From NCBI GenBank assembly GCA_013213905.1, contig JABSSQ010000103.1, forward strand, positions 1 through 37,962: a stretch of DNA of 37,962 bases. The letters are read 5' to 3'. The notes under the pieces were generated by a model. The model made no database searches. It had not been told where the DNA came from and saw only the letters and a program-made list of their open reading frames with translations. Shown piece by piece: positions 8,134 to 17,238 of the stretch. How positions within the stretch are numbered: the stretch's first letter is position 1; each line of letters opens with the position of its first letter. The position numbers and the translations under genes are program-made. The DNA comes from Verrucomicrobiales bacterium (GTDB lineage Bacteria > Verrucomicrobiota > Verrucomicrobiia > Verrucomicrobiales > DEV007).

Positions 8134-8149
8134 ACACAAGATGTTGGGG
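8134..8149. promoter_or_regulatory. NrdR-box-like site 3
   Basis: ACACAAGATGTTGGGG, read on the minus strand, fits the consensus at about 12 of 16 positions. It has a CAACATCTTG-type core instead of the ATATAT core. Its centre is 40 bp from site 2. Confidence 0.55.
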
Positions 8150-8197
8150 TGTTTGTTCCGGAATGGTGAAATATCCGGAGAAGGTAAGGCAGCGGGC

Positions 8198-10873
8198 CTA
8201 GGGATCGAGATGTTCCAATTTCGTCATCAATCGGGAGACGAGAGCGGTCCAGCCGGTCTGGTGGCTCGCTCCGAGCCCTTTTCCGGTCTCGGCCTGGAAA
8301 TACTCGTAGAAATGAATCAGCTCCGCTTCGGGGCGGTTTTCGCCATGCAGCTCAGATTCTCCATGAGCCGGTCGTTTTCCAGTTTCTGGATTCAGGAGGA
8401 AGAGCGAGATGAGCCGCTCGCCGATGCGCTTGGCCGCTTCTTTGAGCGTGACGAGTTCCCCCGATCCGGTTGGGAATTCGACCTTAAAGTCATCACCGTA
8501 GAAGTGGTGATACCTCTCAAGGGCCTCGATCAGCAGATAGTTGGTGGGAAACCAGATCGGCCCTCGCCAGTTGGAGTTTCCTCCAAACATGGGAGAATCC
8601 GACTCACCGGGATTGTAGGACACGGAATGCTTGCCGTTCTCGAGGTCGACGGAGAACGGGTGCTTTTCGTGGTATTTGGACAGCGAGCGGATCCCGTAGG
8701 GCGAGAGGAACTCCTCTTCGTCAAAAAGGTAGCCCAGCAAGGTGGTGAGCCGCTCCTTGGAGCAGCAGGAGAGAAGGCGCTTTTTCCCGTCGTCTCCGGT
8801 GGTTAAAACACATTCGGCGAGGTGGGAGCGGTGTTCGAGGAACCAGTTGGTGCGTTCGTTGAAGCCGGAGAGTTGCTCGAGGTGCTGCTGGTCGAGAATT
8901 TCGACGGCGATCATGGGAAGAAGTCCCACGAGAGACCTGACTTCGAGGGGGCGGCGTTTTCCTCCCTTATTGAGCCAGTCGTAGTAGAATCCGCCCTCTT
9001 CGCACCAGAGGCCCTTGTGACGCCCGTGCCCGTTGATGGCGAGCGTGATGGTCACGAAGTGCTCGAAGAACTTTGAAGCCAGGTCTTCGTAGGACTTGTC
9101 CTCCTCGGCGAGCTCAATGGCCATCGCCAGCATGGTGGTGCAGTAGAAAGCCATCCAACCGGTTCCATCTGCCTGGTCGAGACTTGCGCCGAAGGGCAAT
9201 CCTTCGGATCGATCGAATACCCCAATGTTATCCAGCCCGAGGAACCCGCCCGAAAAGAGGCTGTTGCCATCTGGGTCCTTGCGATTGACCCACCAGGTAA
9301 AGTTCATGAGGAGCTTTTGAAAGGCCGAAGCGAGGAATGACAGGTCGCGGTCGCCACGATCTGCCGCAATTTTGTAGACCCGCCAGACGGCCCAGGCATG
9401 AACCGGTGGATTCACATCGCTGAAGTTCCATTCATAGGCAGGAAGCTGGCCGTTGGGGTGCATGTACCATTCACGCAGGAACAGGCTGAGCTGGCGCTTG
9501 GCGAAATGGGGATCGATTTCCGCGATGGGTAGCGTGTGAAAAGCGAGATCCCAGGCGGCATACCATGGATACTCCCACTTATCGGGCATGCTGATGACAT
9601 CGCGATTGAAGAGGTGGTTCCAGTCGCTGTTGCGGCCGTGCTTCCGCTGGGGTGGTGCCGGGTTGTCAGGATCTCCGTCAAGCCAGTCGTTGACGATGAA
9701 ATGGTAGAACTGCTTCGTCCAGAGAAGTCCGGCGTAGGACTGTCGCAAAACCGCGTTTTCGCTCTCGGGAAGCTCGGCGGGACGCCGGGCGGCATAGAAC
9801 TCGTCGGCTTCGCTCTTTCGTTCCTGGACGGTGTTAGCAAAATCGTCACCGAACAGAGAATCACGGTCAGGTGCTGTGTCGCGACGCGTCAGACGCAAAC
9901 GGATTTCAACTGACTCGCCGGGGGAAAGCGTCTTCGGCACCACGGCAGCGGCTTTGGTGCCGGTCCTGGTCGGGTTGAGCTTGGTGCGGTCTTTCTCGAT
10001 TAAGGCTTTGTGGAAGGCGTCTTTGAAAAACTCGGGACCACCTTCTTGAGGCTTCTTTCCCCAGAGTTCGGGATTGGTTTCGTTGTCGGTAAACCAGAAC
10101 TTGGCGTCTTCGTCGATGGCGAACTGGTAAGGGGGGAGGGTGTCATGCCGGGTAACGAACATGCCGTCCTCCATTTCGATGAGTGGTTTGCTCGTCATGT
10201 CCTCGCCCTGGCGATCCCAGGCCCAGGTGTTGCGGAACCAAATTGTGGGTAGCAGGGTAAGCTTGGCTGTCTTTGGGCCGCGGTTGGTCACCTTGATGAC
10301 AATGAGAAGATCTTCCGGGCCGGCCTTGGCGTAGGTGGTTTCAATATCAAAAAAGCGGTCATCATCGAAGACGCCGGTGTCTTCGATTTCGTATTCAGGT
10401 TCGCTGCGGCTTCGGGTGCGATTGGTCGCGATGAGGTCCTCGTAGGGGAATGCCTTTTGAGGATACTTGTAGAGTGAGCGTGCGAAGGAATGGGTTGGGG
10501 TGGAATCCAGATAGTAGTAGAGTTCCTTCACGTCTTCGCCGTGATTGCCTTCGTGGTTTGTCAGGCCAAAGAGGCGCTCCTTAATGACGGGGTCTTTGCC
10601 GTTCCAGAGGGAAAGGGAAAAGCAAAGCCGGCAGTATCGGTCAGTCCATCCCATGAGGCCCTCCTCGCCCCACCGATAGGCACGTGAGGAAGCGTGCTCG
10701 CGGGGAAAACTGCGCCAGGCGTCGGAGTTCGCCGAGTAATCCTCCCTGACAGTGCCCCATTGACGCTCAGAAAGGTAGGGGCCCCAGAGTTTCCAGTTGG
10801 TTCTTCTGACAGGGTCTTGTTTGAGGCGGATCGACTCTGGGTCGTTGAGAGAAGTCAGGTAGAAACTGGTCAT
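8198..10873 (-). CDS. GH63-family glycoside hydrolase (glucosidase-like)
   Basis: An 891-residue protein without a signal peptide, so probably cytoplasmic. Family signatures include KLWGPYLSERQWGTVREDYS near the N-terminus, a WEYPWYAAWDLAFHTLP block at about residues 430-445 whose Asp is the likely general acid, the FLGLDNIGVFDRS segment, and SNWRGPIWFPTNYLL near 765-780. GH63 enzymes hydrolyse alpha-glucosidic bonds; bacterial members act on glucosyl-mannose, glucosylglycerate or similar compounds, and the substrate here is not predictable. The gene is separated from the MFS gene upstream by 102 bases and from nrdR by 177 bases. Confidence 0.9.
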   Translation of the reverse strand: MTSFYLTSLNDPESIRLKQDPVRRTNWKLWGPYLSERQWGTVREDYSANSDAWRSFPREHASSRAYRWGEEGLMGWTDRYCRLCFSLSLWNGKDPVIKERLFGLTNHEGNHGEDVKELYYYLDSTPTHSFARSLYKYPQKAFPYEDLIATNRTRSRSEPEYEIEDTGVFDDDRFFDIETTYAKAGPEDLLIVIKVTNRGPKTAKLTLLPTIWFRNTWAWDRQGEDMTSKPLIEMEDGMFVTRHDTLPPYQFAIDEDAKFWFTDNETNPELWGKKPQEGGPEFFKDAFHKALIEKDRTKLNPTRTGTKAAAVVPKTLSPGESVEIRLRLTRRDTAPDRDSLFGDDFANTVQERKSEADEFYAARRPAELPESENAVLRQSYAGLLWTKQFYHFIVNDWLDGDPDNPAPPQRKHGRNSDWNHLFNRDVISMPDKWEYPWYAAWDLAFHTLPIAEIDPHFAKRQLSLFLREWYMHPNGQLPAYEWNFSDVNPPVHAWAVWRVYKIAADRGDRDLSFLASAFQKLLMNFTWWVNRKDPDGNSLFSGGFLGLDNIGVFDRSEGLPFGASLDQADGTGWMAFYCTTMLAMAIELAEEDKSYEDLASKFFEHFVTITLAINGHGRHKGLWCEEGGFYYDWLNKGGKRRPLEVRSLVGLLPMIAVEILDQQHLEQLSGFNERTNWFLEHRSHLAECVLTTGDDGKKRLLSCCSKERLTTLLGYLFDEEEFLSPYGIRSLSKYHEKHPFSVDLENGKHSVSYNPGESDSPMFGGNSNWRGPIWFPTNYLLIEALERYHHFYGDDFKVEFPTGSGELVTLKEAAKRIGERLISLFLLNPETGKRPAHGESELHGENRPEAELIHFYEYFQAETGKGLGASHQTGWTALVSRLMTKLEHLDP

Positions 10874-10975
10874 GAAGCGGATTGATCCTGGTGGAATGCA
10901 TGAACCATGCCCGACGGCTCAAAAGAATGATCCATTACCCCAGTATCACTGGCTAACGATTCGGGTGTGAGCAGG

Positions 10976-12226
10976 TTACGATATGTTTTCGTGGTCGGCT
11001 CGAAGGTCACGATGATTGAATTTGCTCGCTCTAAAGGATCTCGCAGCGATGATCGCAGCCAGGACGACAATGCACGCGCTGCAGAAGAACGCGGCTCCGG
11101 GGAGAATGAAAGGAGCGTGTTTGCTGATAAAGTAACCGAAGACCCCGGTCGCGAGGGGTGGCCCCATAAAACCGGCTACGCTCTGCAAGCTGGTCAACGA
11201 GCCCTGAATGCCACCCTGCTCATCGGCGCCAACTGTGATTGAGACCATTCCCTGGATTGCCGGAACCGCCAAACCTCCGAAAGAACCGAAGACAATGATG
11301 GGGTAAACCATCCACGGTTCTGAGGAGAGACCATAACCAACCATAGATGCGGCCATAATCAGCAGCCCTCCAACGGCCGCATTTCGCTCACCGATCTTGG
11401 GGATAATAACTCGCGAAAGGCCGCCCTGGACGATCGCACCTGTGAGCCCGACGAGCGCCAGCGAGAGTCCGGTCTCTTTTGTGCTCCAGTCATATCGGAA
11501 TGCCGTGTAAAGTACCCAGATCGACGGATAGATTTGATGAGCGACGCTGCTGAGAAAATAGCTGATGGAGAGGCCGTGGACGAGTGGCTTTTTGCGCAGT
11601 TCCAGCAGTGCTCCGACCGGGTTGGATCGCCTCCATTGAAAGGGGCGGCGGTTCTCGGGTTTGAGTGACTCAGGCAGAATAAAGACCCCGTAAAGCCAAT
11701 TGATCAGGGTAAGGGTGCCCGCTGCGTAGAAGGGCAGCCGCAGATTTTCTTCACCCAGCCAGCCGCCGAGAGCCGGGCCAAAAATGAATCCAAGTCCAAA
11801 AGCGGCACCGATGATGCCAAAGTTAGCGGCCCTCTTTTCTTTCGGGCTGATGTCGGCAATGTAGGCAACGGCGGCCGCAAAATTTGCCCCGGTGATTCCT
11901 GAGATGATGCGGGCGATGAAGAACCAGGCCAGGGTGGGGGCCCATCCCATGAGGAAGTAGTCGATGCCTGAACCAAACAGGGAGATCAAGATCACCGGCC
12001 TTCGCCCGAAGCGGTCCGAAAGGCTTCCGATCACTGGAGCAAAGACGAACTGCATCAGGGAGTAGATCCCTGCCAGGGCGCCGAACATGTAGGAGGCGTT
12101 ATCAATTCCACCAGCGGTGAGCTCATCGATGAGCCTCGGGAGGATAGGAATGATCACGCCCAATCCCAGCACGTCCAGAAAGAGCGTGATGAAGATGAAA
12201 ATAAGTGCCGGTCGGGGGCGAGTCAT
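10976..12226 (-). CDS. Major facilitator superfamily transporter, TCR/Tet-like
   Basis: A 416-residue inner-membrane protein with about 12 hydrophobic helices. It opens with FLDVLGLGVIIPILP, typical of the TetA-like branch, and has the MFS motif A GSLSDRFGRRPV between helices 2 and 3 and a motif C-like GAAFGLGFIFGPALGG in helix 5. The family exports drugs, sugars or metabolites by proton antiport. The TetA resemblance is structural and does not show tetracycline resistance. Starts at ATG with no visible Shine-Dalgarno. It lies between TerC and GH63 genes on the same strand; the latter suggests a possible sugar link but gives no proof. Confidence 0.9.
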   Translation of the reverse strand: MTRPRPALIFIFITLFLDVLGLGVIIPILPRLIDELTAGGIDNASYMFGALAGIYSLMQFVFAPVIGSLSDRFGRRPVILISLFGSGIDYFLMGWAPTLAWFFIARIISGITGANFAAAVAYIADISPKEKRAANFGIIGAAFGLGFIFGPALGGWLGEENLRLPFYAAGTLTLINWLYGVFILPESLKPENRRPFQWRRSNPVGALLELRKKPLVHGLSISYFLSSVAHQIYPSIWVLYTAFRYDWSTKETGLSLALVGLTGAIVQGGLSRVIIPKIGERNAAVGGLLIMAASMVGYGLSSEPWMVYPIIVFGSFGGLAVPAIQGMVSITVGADEQGGIQGSLTSLQSVAGFMGPPLATGVFGYFISKHAPFILPGAAFFCSACIVVLAAIIAARSFRASKFNHRDLRADHENIS

Positions 12227-12265
12227 GCACCGGTTAGGGATATCTGCTGAATTTGGAGGGCGGGC

Positions 12266-13078
12266 TCAGGAGTGAGCCTCTTCCGCTTCAGCATGAGCCA
12301 GTTTATCCTGTTTGGCGAGCAGGCGCTTTTGGTATCGGCTCTGAACGACGTCGGTGAGAACAAGAACAGCGATGACAAAATAGAAGGTCGTTTTGGTCAT
12401 TTGGTGGACCTCGTGACCGAAGAACTTGAGATGAGCAAGGTGACCTCCCTCGGTCAGCAGCATGATGCCTACGATGAGCAGAATGAAGAGACCCAGCACT
12501 TCATACATGCGGTTCTTCTGTAGGAATTTGGAAACTTTGTCAGAGAGCCAGATCATGAGAATACCGCCGATAACGATTGCGGTGGCCATGACGACAAAGT
12601 TCTTGGTGAGAGCCATGGCACTGAGGATCGAGTCAAAGGAGAAAACGAGGTTCATCAAGACGATCCAGGTAATGACTGAAGCAACCGACTTGGTCGACCC
12701 CTCACCGACGTGACCTTCGTGTCCCGGATTGATGGCGATCATATGAAACACCTCCTTGATGGCTGTGTAGATAATGAATCCTCCACCCGCCAGCACGATA
12801 AGGGAGTGTACGGTGAACTCCCCGGAAACAAACGAAGTGTTGATGGTGAAGACCGTGGCCTGGACCTTGTCGATCACGGCCTTGAGGATGAAGAGCAGGC
12901 CGATCCGAAGAAAAATCGCCAGCCCGATACCGAGTTGGCGAACTTTCGCCTGCTTTTCTTTCGGTGCCCTTTGGGACTCAAGAGAAATGTAGAGGAGGTT
13001 ATCGAAGCCCAGGACTGCCTGAAGCAGGACGAGCATGAGCAAGGTAAAGAGGTTCTCCACGGTAAAGAGATCAGCCAT
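12266..13078 (-). CDS. TerC-family integral membrane protein
   Basis: A 270-residue membrane protein with about seven helices. The two hallmark acidic motifs of TerC proteins are visible: LGFDNLLYIS in helix 1 (near residue 25) and LVFSFDSILSAMALT in the middle (near residue 148). TerC-like proteins have been linked to tellurite resistance, metal (manganese) efflux and membrane protein metalation at the secretion machinery. No other ter gene is present, so a general metal-handling role is more likely than tellurite resistance. Residues 127-130 carry a HEGHVGEG loop that might contact metal. Confidence 0.87.
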   Translation of the reverse strand: MADLFTVENLFTLLMLVLLQAVLGFDNLLYISLESQRAPKEKQAKVRQLGIGLAIFLRIGLLFILKAVIDKVQATVFTINTSFVSGEFTVHSLIVLAGGGFIIYTAIKEVFHMIAINPGHEGHVGEGSTKSVASVITWIVLMNLVFSFDSILSAMALTKNFVVMATAIVIGGILMIWLSDKVSKFLQKNRMYEVLGLFILLIVGIMLLTEGGHLAHLKFFGHEVHQMTKTTFYFVIAVLVLTDVVQSRYQKRLLAKQDKLAHAEAEEAHS

Positions 13079-13151
13079 AAAAAGAGCAGGTCGTCAGGGG
13101 CCTGTGCGGCACCCCGATCAAAGCGTATCAGGAGGACGACTCAAACCAAAA

Positions 13152-14495
13152 TCAGCGTGATTCTTCGCTGAGCGGATGAAGGCGGTTGGTGAGTGGGAAA
13201 TAAGCCCGCTTCATCGTCGCCCCTGCCTGCCAAACCCCGTGAATCAATTCGAGAGCTTTCATGGCGCGCTCTCCGGAACTCTCGGGTTCGCGATCGGTTT
13301 CAATCGCATCGAGAAAGTCCTTGATCACTCTCCGGTTGGCCGAGTCCATACCCGTGAGTTTCTCGAACATGGGATGGTATTCACCGTCTACCTCCGGCCA
13401 CTGTTTCCAGGTTTCAAAACGGTCAGTTGACCCGGGATCGCCTCGTTCGAGAAGTGAGAAGGTGGGCGGGTGATTGGCGAAGAGCCGCATGGTTGACTTG
13501 GTGCCAATAAACTCAATACCCCACGAACCGACGACGTCACGATAGCGTTCGTCGGAAATGAAGGTCACGCTGATTCCGGAATCCATCACGAACTCGGCCC
13601 GGATGGAGTCGCCCAGTAATGGGCCGAGATTTTCTTTCTTAGACTCGTGTGCATCTTCAGCGATGGCAGGCGATCCATCTTTGGAAATGCGGGCGGTGCA
13701 ATACTGCACCTCTCCACCGAAAAGGCGTACGATATCAAAAAGGTGGGTCCCGAGAACGAGCATGTCCTCACCTCCGACACGATGATCCATCTTGCCGTAA
13801 ACCCGCATTTCGAGCAGCTCGCCAATCAGTTCTTTTTGCTCGGCGTGAAAGCGTTTCAAGTAGGGATCGCAGCGCATCTGGTGGGCGACAGCAATCTTGA
13901 GATGGTTATCCTCGGCTAACTTGAGCAGTTCATCGGCCTCTTTGAGAGTTCGGGTGAAGGGCTTCTCGCAATATACGTGTGCCCCGGCGATGAGAGCGGC
14001 CTCGACCATGGCGTGGTGCTGGTCAGTCCATCGAGGCGCTACTGCGACAATGTCAGGTTGCTCGTTTTCAAAGAGTTCCCGATAGCTCTCGTAGCCATTA
14101 ATCGCTCCTGTCTTGGTGTGGGCTTTCTCGAGACCAACATCGTCTTCGTCTGAAATAGCGACGAGACGGACGCCGTCGAGTCGGTTGAAAACAACATCGA
14201 GACCGTGACCAAAGTTTCCAGCCCCGGTATGGCCAAGGACAGCAGCCTTGAGGCCTTTGAGTTCGATGATCTCCTCTTCAGCCGGTTCCGGCTCGGGATA
14301 AGGCTCTTCTGGAACGGAAGCCTCCTCAACGGGTTCCGCGACCGCTTCCGCTTCCGCTGGCGGCTCTTCCGGTTCCACTTCTTCTTCCTCGGGTTTCGGC
14401 TTCGGAGAAGCCTTTGCCCCGGGAATCATTCCAGCAGCCGCCATGCCGGCACTGCCATAGAGAACCGTTCTCCTCGTTAATTCGTCGTCGCCCAT
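13152..14495 (-). CDS. Gfo/Idh/MocA-family oxidoreductase with Tat-like signal and Glu/Pro-rich linker
   Basis: A 447-residue protein. The ATG at 14495 was chosen over 14537 because it begins a Tat-type leader: MGDDELTRRTVLYGSAGMAAAG. Between the leader and the NAD(P)-binding domain lies a linker of about 50 residues made almost entirely of Glu, Pro, Ala and Val (about 30-78). The dinucleotide fold starts at LKAAVLGHTGAGNFG and the family EKP motif appears in HVYCEKPFTRTL. C-terminal domain residues include DMLVLGTHLFDIVRLFGGEV. The family oxidises or reduces sugars and sugar alcohols. Export with bound cofactor fits Tat transport. Confidence 0.88.
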   Translation of the reverse strand: MGDDELTRRTVLYGSAGMAAAGMIPGAKASPKPKPEEEEVEPEEPPAEAEAVAEPVEEASVPEEPYPEPEPAEEEIIELKGLKAAVLGHTGAGNFGHGLDVVFNRLDGVRLVAISDEDDVGLEKAHTKTGAINGYESYRELFENEQPDIVAVAPRWTDQHHAMVEAALIAGAHVYCEKPFTRTLKEADELLKLAEDNHLKIAVAHQMRCDPYLKRFHAEQKELIGELLEMRVYGKMDHRVGGEDMLVLGTHLFDIVRLFGGEVQYCTARISKDGSPAIAEDAHESKKENLGPLLGDSIRAEFVMDSGISVTFISDERYRDVVGSWGIEFIGTKSTMRLFANHPPTFSLLERGDPGSTDRFETWKQWPEVDGEYHPMFEKLTGMDSANRRVIKDFLDAIETDREPESSGERAMKALELIHGVWQAGATMKRAYFPLTNRLHPLSEESR

Positions 14496-14584
14496 GATAT
14501 ACGGTCTGACAATAAACCTTCCAAGAATTTCTGGCAATGCTCAAAAAATGCGGCTGGCGGGGGATCTTACGGGGGATCTGGAAG

Positions 14585-15007
14585 CTATTTTTCCCAAAGG
14601 GGGAAGGTGCCATGAGCCGTTGAGCTCATTGCCTCGATCAGTGACTCGGAATCAAATCCGGGCAAACTCACGATCTTTTCGGTGAGTGGCGCGAGTCCGG
14701 GCGCTCCCTGCGGGATAACGGCACCGGAGTTTTCAGAATCGTAGAACACCCAGAAGACATCGGGGAGTAACGGCCCGTCTTCGGTTGTGAGGATGTCGAC
14801 TTTGACCAGTTTTGCCCAGTCAAACGACTCAACGGAGCCGTTGGGGCGAATACAAGTGATTTGGGTGCCTTCGGCCTTGACGTCAAAAAGGCTCTCCTCG
14901 GGAATGAACTCCTCCGTCTTCCTGCCACGAAACGCAATCCAGAGAGCGATGGCTGCAGCAGCTAAAAGGGCAATGAAGATCTCCACATGTATGAGGTAGT
15001 CCTGCAT
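14585..15007 (-). CDS. Small single-helix anchored protein of unknown function
   Basis: A 140-residue protein with one N-terminal membrane helix (about residues 7-26) and a soluble domain. The C-terminal pattern GPLLPDVFWVFYD, followed by IPQGAPG, LPGFDSESLIEAM and FPLW, recurs in small uncharacterised bacterial proteins that I recognise as a type but cannot name. The domain appears to be an alpha/beta fold facing the cytoplasm if the helix is a simple anchor. It is divergent from the methyltransferase gene across 115 bases and is the first gene of the long minus-strand stretch. Confidence 0.7.
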   Translation of the reverse strand: MQDYLIHVEIFIALLAAAAIALWIAFRGRKTEEFIPEESLFDVKAEGTQITCIRPNGSVESFDWAKLVKVDILTTEDGPLLPDVFWVFYDSENSGAVIPQGAPGLAPLTEKIVSLPGFDSESLIEAMSSTAHGTFPLWEK

Positions 15008-15122
15008 GACTCTTGGTTCTTGGTAGACGAGTGAGACGCCGAATCATTTCACGGATTCAGTTTCGCGAAGTGGCGATGCCGCGATCAGGGCTGTTTCCGT
15101 CTTTTGTTTTCCGGGGAGAAGA

Positions 15123-15851
15123 GTGATCTTCGAAACGATGTCCCCCCGAATCGGATACGCGGCTGTTTTGCTGTTTCTTTCAATTCCCTGCTTTGGCGAA
15201 GAAATCTACTCTTACAAAGATCCGACAAGGGATGGCACCGGTAAGATTTACATGGGGCGGGAGATCTCCCAGGTGGTGAGTCAGCATGCCATTCGCTGGC
15301 TGGAGCGTCCGGATCGGGAAGAGGAGGAAAGACCTTCCCTGGTCATGGAGAACCTGGAACTCGACCCTGACGACGTGGTTGCCGATATCGGTGCGGGTTC
15401 TGGCTATTTCACCTTCCTCATGGCGCCGCTTGTTCCCGAGGGCAAGGTGCTGGCGGTGGATATCCAGCCGGAAATGTTGAAATTTATCGAGGGGAAGAAA
15501 AAGCTGGAGAAAGCTCCTAACGTTGAAACAGTTCTGGGTACGATAGAGGACGTCAACCTCCCTGATGACAGTGTCGACCTGGTCATCTTGGTCGATGCCT
15601 ACCACGAGTTTTCCCATCCCCGCGAAATGGCGGAGTCGATCGCAGAAGGGCTCAAACCCGGGGGGCGACTCGTTTTTCTGGAGTATCGTGGAGAAGACCC
15701 TTCGGTGCCGATTAAGCCACTTCACAAGATGACCGTACAACAGGTTCAGCGCGAGATGGACGTGGTTGGTCTCGAGTTTGTCGAAGTGCGAGACTTTCTG
15801 CCGATTCAACACTTTATCGTTTTTCGTAAACCCGCCAATTCCACTCCATGA
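15123..15851 (+). CDS. SAM-dependent methyltransferase-like protein with an N-terminal signal sequence
   Basis: A 242-residue protein starting at GTG 15123 or at ATG 15138, which begins MSPRIGYAAVLLFLSIPCFGEE, a clear signal-peptide-like segment. The class I methyltransferase fold is intact: motif I VVADIGAGSGYFTF (about residue 83), acidic LAVDIQPEM after strand 2, DDSVDLVILVDAYHEF (motif IV region) and LKPGGRLVFLEYRG. The substrate is unknown. An exported SAM-dependent enzyme is puzzling because SAM is cytoplasmic; the hydrophobic segment may instead be an anchor. It overlaps the beta-propeller gene by 4 bases. Confidence 0.87.
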   Translation: MIFETMSPRIGYAAVLLFLSIPCFGEEIYSYKDPTRDGTGKIYMGREISQVVSQHAIRWLERPDREEEERPSLVMENLELDPDDVVADIGAGSGYFTFLMAPLVPEGKVLAVDIQPEMLKFIEGKKKLEKAPNVETVLGTIEDVNLPDDSVDLVILVDAYHEFSHPREMAESIAEGLKPGGRLVFLEYRGEDPSVPIKPLHKMTVQQVQREMDVVGLEFVEVRDFLPIQHFIVFRKPANSTP

Positions 15852-17080
15852 AGCTTCCAATCGCTGTCGCTATCATCGCCTGCCACGTCGGCATCAGTCT
15901 CGCCGAGGACAACTGGCATCAATTCCGGGGCCCAACCGGCCGTGGACATTCCGAAGCGACAGGACTCCCAACCGTGTGGGACGAGAGTAACATTGCCTGG
16001 AAAACGGAGCTGAAGGGTGCCGGTCAATCATCCCCGGTCAACTGGGGGGATCGCCTCTTTCTGACGGGTGCTTCAGACGACGGTTCAGAGCGATTTGTGA
16101 TGGCCTACTCGGTTTCTTCAGGTGAACTGCTCTGGGACCAGTCGGTGCCTTGCGAGATCCCCGAGGAGTTTCATAAAATGAATTCACAGGCAACACCGTC
16201 CTGCGCCACGGACGGGAAGACGGTTGTTGCCTTTTTCGGGCCGGGAGGGCTTCATGCTTTCACGGTTGAGGGGAAGAAGAAATGGTCCGTGGACCTTGGT
16301 GATTTTCCCGGCACGTGGGGGATTGCCGCCTCACCGATTATCCTGGAGGGCAAAGTGATCCAGAACTGCGATGCCACCGGGATTTCACGACTGGTGGCTT
16401 TGGACCTGGAGACCGGAGATATTCTCTGGGATTCGCCCCGTGAGGACAAACCCAAGGGAGGATGGAGCACGCCAATCCTGATCGAGCACGGAGGAAAGCG
16501 TGAACTTGTCCTCAACGGAGAGTTCGGAGTTCGCGGGTATAATCCTGATACCGGCGAGGAACTGTGGTTTTGCGAAGCGTTTAATGGTCGTGGGTCCCCG
16601 GTTCCTGACTTTTATGATGGGAAACTCTACGTGGTCAACGGGAAGCCGGGTGACACCTATTGCGTCAAGCCGGGCGGCTCCGGAAACGTGACCGAGAGCC
16701 ACATGCTCTGGCATGCATCTCGAAAGGGCGGGCGTGATTTGCCGTCCCCGGCAGTGGTGGACGGCACCTTGTTCATCAGTAGCATGAGCGGGATCGCCAC
16801 GAGCTATGATGCTGCGACCGGTGAACCCTATTATGTGGAGCGATTGGGCGAGGGAGTGGAGATTGCTGCGGCACCCCTGGTCGCCGACGGGCTGCTCTAC
16901 CTGCAGACTGTTCACGGCGGCGATGTGATCGTGGTTCGTCCGGGGAAAGCACTGGATATCGTTTCGGTAAATTCGCTGGGCGATTCAGCCAAAGAAGAGA
17001 CTTTCAGGGCCACCATCGCTCCCATTGGTGGGAAGCTATATCTCCGCTCAGGCATGACTCTCTATTGCGTGGCGAAGTAG
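15848..17080 (+). CDS. Secreted PQQ-like beta-propeller protein
   Basis: A 410-residue protein with a signal peptide (about residues 1-19, ending SLAED). Repeated WD/PQQ-like blades are visible: WHQFRGPTGRGHS, NIAWKTELKGAGQSSPV, GELLWDQSV, KKKWSVDLGDFPGTWGIAASP, GDILWDSP, TGEELWFCEAF. The DNWHQFRGP opening is common in outer-membrane-associated or periplasmic propellers of PVC bacteria. No dehydrogenase active-site residues are apparent, so the role is probably binding or scaffolding. The ATGA overlap with the methyltransferase indicates coupled translation. Confidence 0.9.
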   Translation: MKLPIAVAIIACHVGISLAEDNWHQFRGPTGRGHSEATGLPTVWDESNIAWKTELKGAGQSSPVNWGDRLFLTGASDDGSERFVMAYSVSSGELLWDQSVPCEIPEEFHKMNSQATPSCATDGKTVVAFFGPGGLHAFTVEGKKKWSVDLGDFPGTWGIAASPIILEGKVIQNCDATGISRLVALDLETGDILWDSPREDKPKGGWSTPILIEHGGKRELVLNGEFGVRGYNPDTGEELWFCEAFNGRGSPVPDFYDGKLYVVNGKPGDTYCVKPGGSGNVTESHMLWHASRKGGRDLPSPAVVDGTLFISSMSGIATSYDAATGEPYYVERLGEGVEIAAAPLVADGLLYLQTVHGGDVIVVRPGKALDIVSVNSLGDSAKEETFRATIAPIGGKLYLRSGMTLYCVAK

Positions 17081-17238
17081 GGAGGCGCCGATTCTCTCTG
17101 CAAACAGGCGCACTCCCGAAAGAAAGCGATTTACCCGGCGCAATGGGGGTGAATCGTCACCAAATCGCGTTGTTAAAAGGTCTGGACTTGCTGCTTGATC
17201 ATCTTTAACCTCTCCGACCCGTCCGGGAGTATTTTGCT

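Noticed and set aside
14205-14480. Phe/Arg-rich plus-strand frame
   Set aside because: It is the antisense of the Glu/Pro-rich linker and Tat leader of the oxidoreductase, so the odd composition is explained.
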